9,185 nucleotides of DNA from Methanothrix sp. (GTDB taxonomy: Archaea > Halobacteriota > Methanosarcinia > Methanotrichales > Methanotrichaceae). The notes beneath the pieces were generated by a model that saw only the letters and a program-made list of their open reading frames with translations, searched no databases and was not told the origin of the DNA. Below are positions 1 through 4,356 of the stretch, in pieces. Both the position numbers and the translations under genes were made by a program. Where the stretch lies: NCBI GenBank assembly GCA_028679775.1, contig JAJRAX010000058.1, positions 1 through 9,185 on the forward strand. Direction: 5' to 3'. The stretch's first letter is position 1. Each line of letters begins with the position of its first letter.

Positions 1-31
1 TGACTGAAGTCATGAGCTTGCGACTATGCAA
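1..31 (-). mobile_element. IS200/IS605-type right-end hairpin remnant, cut by the window edge
   Basis: On the minus strand this reads as a GTCGCAAGC lead followed by a stem ending in a TTCA loop (loop at 5-8, arms 1-4 and 9-12). The rest of the stem lies beyond the window. This is the layout of the 3' end of tnpB-type IS605 elements, where the hairpin codes for a tail like ..EAHDFSRG. One minus frame here reads SQAHDFS. Two further copies of the same design occur at 444-490 and 2658-2690. No readable TnpB domain lies upstream of it on the minus strand, so it is a relic or a non-autonomous end. Confidence 0.55.
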
Positions 32-254
32 AAAGTCATGTCGCATTTGGCCGGTTGACTTTGGTCCCGTAAGACCTCACAGGATGGTTGGTCCTGGCGA
101 CTTACTCCGAAGAGTGCCCTCAGATACGGATTTCGGGGCAGGGATTACTCCCACCATGCTTTCCGGAGCGTTTTGCACTCAGAACGCCTATCACTTTACG
201 CCGTATTTCTCCGGTATATCGGAGTGCCCTGACCTCGTTTGAGGTGGATAGACG
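32..254. other. Stretch with no supportable gene; possible decayed IS605 tail
   Basis: No convincing coding frame was found on either strand. A plus-strand open stretch at 12-242 has no recognisable domain, start signal or family similarity. The sequence contains short hairpins: CTCCG/CGGAG around 209-224, and ACCTC-GTTT-GAGGT at 232-245. The 9-mer GAGTGCCCT occurs twice, near 112-120 and 221-229. It may be the untranslated scaffold part (omega-RNA-like) of the minus-strand IS605 end at 1-31, but no cognate TnpB is readable. That assignment is an inference. Confidence 0.35.
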
Positions 255-311
255 GAGCTTGATGTAGCTCTTGAGTAGCTATATATAGCACATAGATAAT
301 ATATAAGACTT
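255..311 (+). promoter_or_regulatory. Promoter of the small RHH-like gene, with phased AGCT boxes
   Basis: A symmetric TATA box, GCTATATATAGC, lies at 278-289. Its centre is about 28 bases upstream of the ATG at 312, so the transcript would be leaderless or nearly so. Directly upstream, AGCT occurs at 256-259, 266-269 and 277-280, a spacing of 10 and 11 bases. That spacing is one DNA turn, and the last box overlaps the TATA element. Such phasing fits binding of a small regulator, possibly the downstream gene product itself. The TATA box is seen in the sequence; the regulatory role is inferred. Confidence 0.55.
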
Positions 312-464
312 ATGCCTCAAAAAGACGTCGCCGTAATTCAGCTAAGAACCGATACAAGAGAACGCCTTAAGGAAATTGGAAAGAAAGGAGAAAGCTATGA
401 TACGATCATTAATCGGTTATTGGAAGAACATAGCAACAGCGGGGTACGCTCCTCTCACGACTGA
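312..464 (+). CDS. Small ribbon-helix-helix-like protein (antitoxin-type), C-terminus altered by an IS end
   Basis: The product is a 50-residue protein. Residues 7-12 (VAVIQL) form a probable beta strand. They are followed by two predicted helices, about 15-23 (TRERLKEIG) and 29-40 (the YDTIINRLLEEH segment). The pattern 'strand, TRERLKxxGxKGExYDxIINRLL' is typical of short archaeal VapB/DUF7557-like proteins, which are thought to bind DNA as dimers and often act as antitoxins. No toxin gene is next to it. The ATG sits about 28 bases after a good TATA box, with no Shine-Dalgarno sequence, which suggests leaderless translation. The last residues (about 45-50, VRSSHD) and the stop codon lie in the IS605-type end at 444-490. 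The native C-terminus was therefore probably replaced by the insertion, although both core helices are intact. It may be co-transcribed with the gene at 504. Function is uncertain. Confidence 0.6.
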   Translation: MPQKDVAVIQLRTDTRERLKEIGKKGESYDTIINRLLEEHSNSGVRSSHD

Positions 465-490
465 AGTCGCGAGTATCTGCTACCCCTGCG
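444..490 (-). mobile_element. IS200/IS605-type right-end hairpin (relic or MITE-like)
   Basis: The arms CTCACGAC (454-461) and GTCGCGAG (466-473) flank TGAA, giving an 8-bp stem with one mismatch. On the minus strand it reads GTAGCAGATA, then the stem with a TTCA loop, then AGGAGCGTAC. This matches the IS605 tnpB end layout (hairpin followed by AGGA-GTCAC). A wider inverted repeat, GGGGTA/TACCCC (441-446 and 480-485), encloses it. A minus frame reads ADTRDFSRER, close to the common TnpB tail. No tnpB body remains: the plus-strand gene at 504 occupies the space. Confidence 0.55.
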
Positions 491-503
491 CCCCGAGGTC
501 TTC

Positions 504-1523
504 ATGAAGGCAATAATACTTCTTTCCGGAGGGCTGGACAGCACCCTGGCAGCAGAGCTCATGAGCCGAGAAGGTCTGGAACTTCTGGCTGTGAACTTCA
601 AGACTCCTTTTTGTCTCTGCGACCGCCATTCGTCTAACTTAGGCTGCGGCAGCAACGCCCGCCGGGTGGCTGAGACTATTGGAATAGATCTGAAGATCAT
701 TAACGCCACCCAGGATTTCCTGCCGGTGCTGGAAAAACCCGAGCACGGCTACGGCGCTAACATGAATCCATGCATCGATTGCAGGATACTGTTTTTCAGG
801 AAGAGCAAAGAGCTGATGCAGGAGTGGGGAGCATCCTTCATCATCACAGGAGAGGTTTTAGGACAGAGGCCCATGAGCCAATTCCGGAGGCAGATGGACC
901 TCATCGAAAAGGAGTCCGGCCTGGAGGGTCTGGTGGTGCGGCCTCTGTCAGCCAAGCTCTTGAGTCCGACGATTCCAGAGAAAAACGGCTGGATCAGCAG
1001 GGAGAGAATGCTTGACATCGCAGGACGATCCAGAAAGCCTCAGATGGCTCTGGCTAAAGACCTGGGGATTAACGATTACCCCTGCGCGGCTGGTGGATGC
1101 CTGCTCACGGACCCCGAGTTTGCCAACAGGATCAGAGACCTTATCAAGCACCATGAGCTTGATATGCAGAACATCGATCTTCTCAAGTTTGGAAGATACT
1201 TCAGGCTCTCTGCTGGAGCCAAGCTGATTGTGGGCCGAAATGAAAACGAGAATAAGATGCTCTTCATGCTTGCAAAAGATGGCGATTACCTGTTCGCTCC
1301 GACGAGCATCAACGGCCCGAATGCCGTGGGAAAGGGCTCATTTTCCCCGGATCTCCTGCATCTCGCCTGTCGCATCGTGGCCCGCTACAGCGACCGGATG
1401 GATGGAGAGCACGCGGATATTTCTTGCCGTAGACTTCCGGAGAGTGAAGTGGAGATGATTCGGGAGAGCTTCCTGGATGATGACGAGCTGGCCAGGTTGA
1501 GAACGCTTGGAGATCGGGGTTAA
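504..1523 (+). CDS. MnmA/ThiI-like PP-loop ATPase, probable tRNA thiolation enzyme
   Basis: The product is a 339-residue cytoplasmic protein of the adenine-nucleotide alpha-hydrolase (PP-loop) fold. The ATP loop SGGLDST is at residues 8-14. A NPCIDCR segment at 89-94 carries C90 and C93 and matches the region of the first catalytic Cys in MnmA. CAAGGCLLT at 194-202 gives C194 and C199, matching the second catalytic Cys zone. C37, C39 and C48 add a possible metal site. MnmA and ThiI relatives adenylate a tRNA base and replace oxygen with sulfur; which tRNA position applies here cannot be read. The C-terminal part (about 225-320) resembles the NFACT-R-like RNA-binding domain of archaeal proteins often annotated as tRNA (5-methylaminomethyl-2-thiouridylate)-methyltransferase, and the N-terminal part is not a methyltransferase. 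The ATG at 504 is preceded by GAGG with 5 bases between. The gene converges on the radical SAM gene with one base between the stops. Confidence 0.75.
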   Translation: MKAIILLSGGLDSTLAAELMSREGLELLAVNFKTPFCLCDRHSSNLGCGSNARRVAETIGIDLKIINATQDFLPVLEKPEHGYGANMNPCIDCRILFFRKSKELMQEWGASFIITGEVLGQRPMSQFRRQMDLIEKESGLEGLVVRPLSAKLLSPTIPEKNGWISRERMLDIAGRSRKPQMALAKDLGINDYPCAAGGCLLTDPEFANRIRDLIKHHELDMQNIDLLKFGRYFRLSAGAKLIVGRNENENKMLFMLAKDGDYLFAPTSINGPNAVGKGSFSPDLLHLACRIVARYSDRMDGEHADISCRRLPESEVEMIRESFLDDDELARLRTLGDRG

Positions 1524-1524
1524 A

Positions 1525-2517
1525 TCAAACGTCTATTTGAGGCGTGATGTCGCATCCCGTGCAGGGCAGGCACATGGTCTCGGCCAGATCCGCCCTCAAG
1601 CCCTGATCCTCCAGCGCCTTTTTCGTGGCCCTTGCGAGCTTCAGCAGCCGTTCCGCGGACGGTCTTTCCACTTTAACCTCTCCCGCTCGCAGAGGATGTG
1701 GCGATATGGGCCTCAGGTTGGGTATCACTCCCATCTCCGCGAGCCTTGTAACCCCATCAAGGACACATTCATCGCTCTCGCCTAGGCCCAGGATGAAGTT
1801 GGAGGAGACCCTGTTCCGTCCGAAGATATTCACTGCTTTTTCGAGAGATGTGAGAACATAATCCAGGGAGAGCCCAGGACAGTACCTGGCGAAGATCTCA
1901 GGGTCCATGGTCTCCACATTGTACTTGATCTCAGTTGCACCTGCGGCCTTTAGCTCTTCTGAGGATGTGTCTGTGGGATAGACCGAGACCCCGATGGGAA
2001 TATCGTATCGTTTTCGCAGGGCTCTGACCATCTGCACCGCCCGTTTGACCTCGTCCTCCGGGGACTTCTCTACACCGCTGGTCAGAGAGATGGCCCGGAG
2101 CTGACCACTCTGCCTGGCCTCATCCACCAGTTGCAGGATCTTATCCGGAAGCTTCACTTCGCCGTCAAGCTTGGGGACCGGGCAGAACTTGCAGTCGTAA
2201 ACGCAGCGGCCACTTAGGGTCAGGTAAGCCTGCTCCGGACAGTGACTTAATGCCGGCTCAAGTTTGCCGGTGACAATTGTCTTTTTATCTTTAATTATGG
2301 CAACATCGGTGCAGCATCTGACAACCCTCAGCGGCGAGTTCTTGTTAATTGACAGCCTCACTCTGTGGCCGCCCGATTTAAAGAAAAATGATTCCAGACC
2401 TGCACCCGGACCGGCGCTGGGAATGGTCGTTTTTGCTGCCTCTGCCAGCAGCTCATCATCTATGTTCGCGCTACCGATGCTCACCAGCAGCGCTTTGATC
2501 TCGCCGTTCATCTCCAT
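1525..2517 (-). CDS. BioB-like radical SAM protein, function unassigned
   Basis: The product has 330 residues. A CxxxCxxC radical SAM motif (CVYDCKFC, about residues 105-112) binds the [4Fe-4S] cluster that cleaves S-adenosylmethionine. It is followed by a TIM-barrel-like body with SLTSGVE (about 144-150, the usual GGE/SAM-binding region) and NFILGLGES (about 240-248). Extra cysteines occur at about 68-69 and 93. The C-terminal CLPCTGCD (about 316-323) could bind an auxiliary cluster, as in sulfur-inserting enzymes. The overall look is that of the archaeal 'biotin synthase homolog' group, which includes LipS-type lipoyl synthase proteins, but I cannot assign a substrate. Start choice: ATG codons lie at 2523, 2517 and 2511. 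GAGG is only 1 base before the first but 7 bases before the second, so 2517 is preferred. It has its own promoter with a palindromic operator, and its stop is one base from the convergent thiolation gene. Confidence 0.75.
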   Translation of the reverse strand: MEMNGEIKALLVSIGSANIDDELLAEAAKTTIPSAGPGAGLESFFFKSGGHRVRLSINKNSPLRVVRCCTDVAIIKDKKTIVTGKLEPALSHCPEQAYLTLSGRCVYDCKFCPVPKLDGEVKLPDKILQLVDEARQSGQLRAISLTSGVEKSPEDEVKRAVQMVRALRKRYDIPIGVSVYPTDTSSEELKAAGATEIKYNVETMDPEIFARYCPGLSLDYVLTSLEKAVNIFGRNRVSSNFILGLGESDECVLDGVTRLAEMGVIPNLRPISPHPLRAGEVKVERPSAERLLKLARATKKALEDQGLRADLAETMCLPCTGCDITPQIDV

Positions 2518-2536
2518 CTTCATGCCTCAAAGTGCG

Positions 2537-2583
2537 ATTCACAATTGTGAATGACCTGATTGTGGCCAATTCGATATATAGAG
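2537..2583 (-). promoter_or_regulatory. Promoter and 16-bp palindromic operator of the radical SAM gene
   Basis: On the minus strand a TATA box (TATATAT, 2574-2580) predicts transcription starting near 2550. A perfect palindrome, ATTCACAATTGTGAAT, occupies 2537-2552, exactly over that predicted start and upstream of the ribosome binding site GAGG. A dimeric repressor bound there would block initiation. The regulator cannot be named. The palindrome is seen directly; repression is inferred from its position. Confidence 0.6.
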
Positions 2584-2721
2584 ATTGAGAATGCGGCAAA
2601 TGATAGTTTTTACTTCAAGCCTGTGGAGAACCCGAAGGTGCTCGATGAAGCAGGAAGCCCTGCCCCTTCAGGGGCATGGGAGGAAGTCACATCGTCCATG
2701 GCCCTCCGGCAAGTACAATAA
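2560..2721 (+). pseudogene. tnpB 3' fragment of an IS200/IS605-family element
   Basis: A plus frame open from 2560 to a TAA at 2719-2721 encodes about 53 residues. The part from about 2590 reads as the C-terminal tail of an OrfB/TnpB transposon protein, with VENPKVLDEAGSPAPSGAWEE followed by VTSS. The 'DEAGSP..' tail encoded by the terminal hairpin is characteristic of IS605 tnpB genes. All catalytic (RuvC-like) and zinc-ribbon parts are missing, so it is a dead remnant. Its left end lies beside or within the radical SAM promoter (TATA at 2574-2580). The breakpoint cannot be placed exactly. Confidence 0.65.
2658..2690 (+). mobile_element. IS200/IS605 right-end hairpin with conserved downstream box
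   Basis: The arms CCCTGCCCC (2658-2666) and GGGGCATGGG (2671-2680) flank a TTCA loop, with one bulged T. AGGAAGTCAC (2681-2690) follows, which is the usual terminal box of such elements. In active elements this structure is the transposase-recognised right end and the 3' part of the omega-RNA. It is embedded in the tnpB fragment and lies about 100 bases upstream of the tRNA gene. Confidence 0.7.
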
Positions 2722-2793
2722 TGATGGATGTCAATTATCTTTGCCGCAATCCACAGGTATTTGTGCTTCTGTGAAGATGAATGTGTTGGGCGT

Positions 2794-2864
2794 GCCGGGG
2801 TGACTGACCGGTTAAGTGCGCGGCTGCAGACCGCGAGAATTGGGTTCGACTCCCAACCCCGGCC
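2794..2864 (+). tRNA. tRNA-Cys (GCA) with C73 discriminator
   Basis: A complete cloverleaf can be drawn. The acceptor stem is GCCGGGG (2794-2800) with CCCCGGC (2857-2863), seven perfect pairs. The D arm has a 3-bp stem, ACT/AGT (2803-2805, 2815-2817), and a 9-nt loop. The anticodon stem CGCGG/CCGCG (2819-2823, 2831-2835) has loop CTGCAGA, so the anticodon is GCA at 2826-2828. The variable loop has 4 nt (2836-2839). The T stem is TTGGG/CCCAA with loop TTCGACT (2845-2851). CCA is not encoded, as is usual in archaea. The unpaired base after the acceptor stem is C2864; tRNA-Cys almost always has U73, the main identity base for CysRS. The 3-bp D stem and 9-nt D loop resemble bacterial tRNA-Cys. 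cysS begins 2 nt downstream. There is no clear TATA box at the ideal distance; weak candidates are AATTATCTT (about 2733) and GGTATTTG (about 2757). Confidence 0.95.
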
Positions 2865-2866
2865 TT

Positions 2867-4321
2867 ATGTTGATCAATAGCACCATGAGCGGCAAAAAGG
2901 AGCTATTCTTGCCAATTCATGACAACCGCGTTAACCTCTTTGTATGCGGTCCTACCGTTTATGACAATTCGCACATCGGCCATGCCAGGACGTATATCTT
3001 CTTTGATGTGGTGGCACGCTACCTCAAACACATTGGGTTTTCCGTTTTTTATCTTCAAAACATCACCGATGTGGATGACAAGATCATTGACCGGGCAGCC
3101 CTGCAGGGCATCTCACCCCGACTGCTTGCACGCACCTTCGAGGAGAAATACCGCGAGGACATGCAGGCATTGGGTGTTACCAACATCAACTACTACGCCC
3201 GTGCCTCAGAGCATATCGCCGAGATCATCAGCCAGATTGGAAGGCTGATTGAGAAGGGATTTGCCTACGAGACACAGACAGGCGTGTACTTTGACGAATC
3301 CCGTTTCGGGGACTTTGGAAAGCTCTCCCACCAGAGCCTGGAGGACCTGGAAAAGCACAGGATTGAGCCAGACCCGACCAAGAGAAATCCGGGCGACTTC
3401 TCGCTGTGGAAGAAACGGCAGGACGGCCCGGAGGTCACCTGGGACTCGCCCTGGGGAAAAGGCAGGCCTGGATGGCATATCGAGGATACAGCCATCACTG
3501 AGAACTATTTCGGTGCGCAGTACGATATTCACGGCGGAGCGATGGACCTAATCTTCCCTCACCACGAGGCTGAGATCGCCCAGATGGAGGCGACATCCGG
3601 CAAAAAACCGCTTGTGAGATTCTGGATGCACACCGGCTTTCTCAACGTCAACGGCGAGAAGATGTCGAAATCATTGGGCAACTTCACCACCATCCGGGAC
3701 ATGTTGCAGAAATTCGATGCCGATTCGTTTCGGTTCTTTGTGCTCTCTTCGCATTATCGAAGCCCGATCGACTTCTCTGAGTCGGCTCTGGATCAGTCGA
3801 GAAAGAGCCTGGAGCGCATTCGCCAGGCTGCAAAGGCCATCGAGGAGGAGCTGGAAAGGAGGCGGACGTCTGCGGACGAGGCATCCCAGGAAAACGAAAA
3901 CGCAAGAGCCGGATTGTCCGAATTCCGGACTAAGTTTTTGGATGCCATGGACAACGACTTCAACACGCCCTATGCCCTGAAAGCAGTCTTCGAGCTGGTA
4001 AGAGAGGTCAACCGCCGCATAAACGAGAGGTCCATCTCCAAAGAGAGCCTGATCGAGGCCGGACAGCTGCTGGATGATTTCGGGCGAATACTCGGGATCA
4101 GCTTTTCGGTGGCTCAGGCCGGACAATCGGTAAGTTCAGGGAATAACGAGGACAAGACAGGCAATCTGATTGAACTGCTGATCGATGTGAGGCAAAAGCT
4201 TCGCGAGAAGAAGGACTGGGCCTTAGCCGACGAGATCAGAAACCGGTTAAGCGAGCAGGGCATCGTCCTGGAAGACGCAAAGGCAGGCGGAGGAAGATAC
4301 TCGATCAAGTTGTCTGAGTGA
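2867..4321 (+). CDS. cysS: Cysteinyl-tRNA synthetase
   Basis: The product is a 484-residue class I aminoacyl-tRNA synthetase that charges tRNA-Cys with cysteine in the cytoplasm. HIGH is at residues 36-39 within CGPTVYDNSHIGHA, and KMSKS at 265-269. GRPGWHIE and DLIFPHHEAE place the zinc and cysteine-binding site. By comparison with E. coli CysRS (C28, C209, H234, E238), the ligand positions here are C27, D207, H232 and E236, so one cysteine is replaced by Asp. The helical anticodon-binding region follows to a C-terminus near that of bacterial enzymes (E. coli 461 residues). The frame stays open back into the tRNA, but the ATG at 2867 is chosen because the following residues align from the first Met with bacterial starts, and because it lies outside the tRNA. 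There is no Shine-Dalgarno sequence; a second ATG is at 2885. It is presumably co-transcribed with tRNA-Cys. Many methanogens instead make Cys-tRNA through SepRS/SepCysS, so a CysRS here fits acquisition by transfer. Confidence 0.95.
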   Translation: MLINSTMSGKKELFLPIHDNRVNLFVCGPTVYDNSHIGHARTYIFFDVVARYLKHIGFSVFYLQNITDVDDKIIDRAALQGISPRLLARTFEEKYREDMQALGVTNINYYARASEHIAEIISQIGRLIEKGFAYETQTGVYFDESRFGDFGKLSHQSLEDLEKHRIEPDPTKRNPGDFSLWKKRQDGPEVTWDSPWGKGRPGWHIEDTAITENYFGAQYDIHGGAMDLIFPHHEAEIAQMEATSGKKPLVRFWMHTGFLNVNGEKMSKSLGNFTTIRDMLQKFDADSFRFFVLSSHYRSPIDFSESALDQSRKSLERIRQAAKAIEEELERRRTSADEASQENENARAGLSEFRTKFLDAMDNDFNTPYALKAVFELVREVNRRINERSISKESLIEAGQLLDDFGRILGISFSVAQAGQSVSSGNNEDKTGNLIELLIDVRQKLREKKDWALADEIRNRLSEQGIVLEDAKAGGGRYSIKLSE

Positions 4322-4356
4322 ACGACAATAGTATTTTGTGAAGGGCAACGAGCCCC

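Noticed and set aside
12..242. Open plus-strand frame of 76 codons
   Set aside because: No domain, no start signal and no family resemblance. It overlaps an IS605-type end and short hairpins, so it is taken as chance.
455..709. Open minus-strand frame of 84 codons opposite the thiolation gene
   Set aside because: It is a shadow of the strongly supported plus-strand gene and its end only reads through the IS605-type hairpin.
2816..2866. Upstream extension of cysS from a GTG inside the tRNA
   Set aside because: The added codons are tRNA sequence. The ATG at 2867 aligns with the normal CysRS N-terminus.
4342..4356. GGGC/GCCC mini-hairpin between cysS and fdhA stops as a terminator
   Set aside because: The stem is only 4 bp with no following T-run in either direction. 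It cannot be called a terminator.
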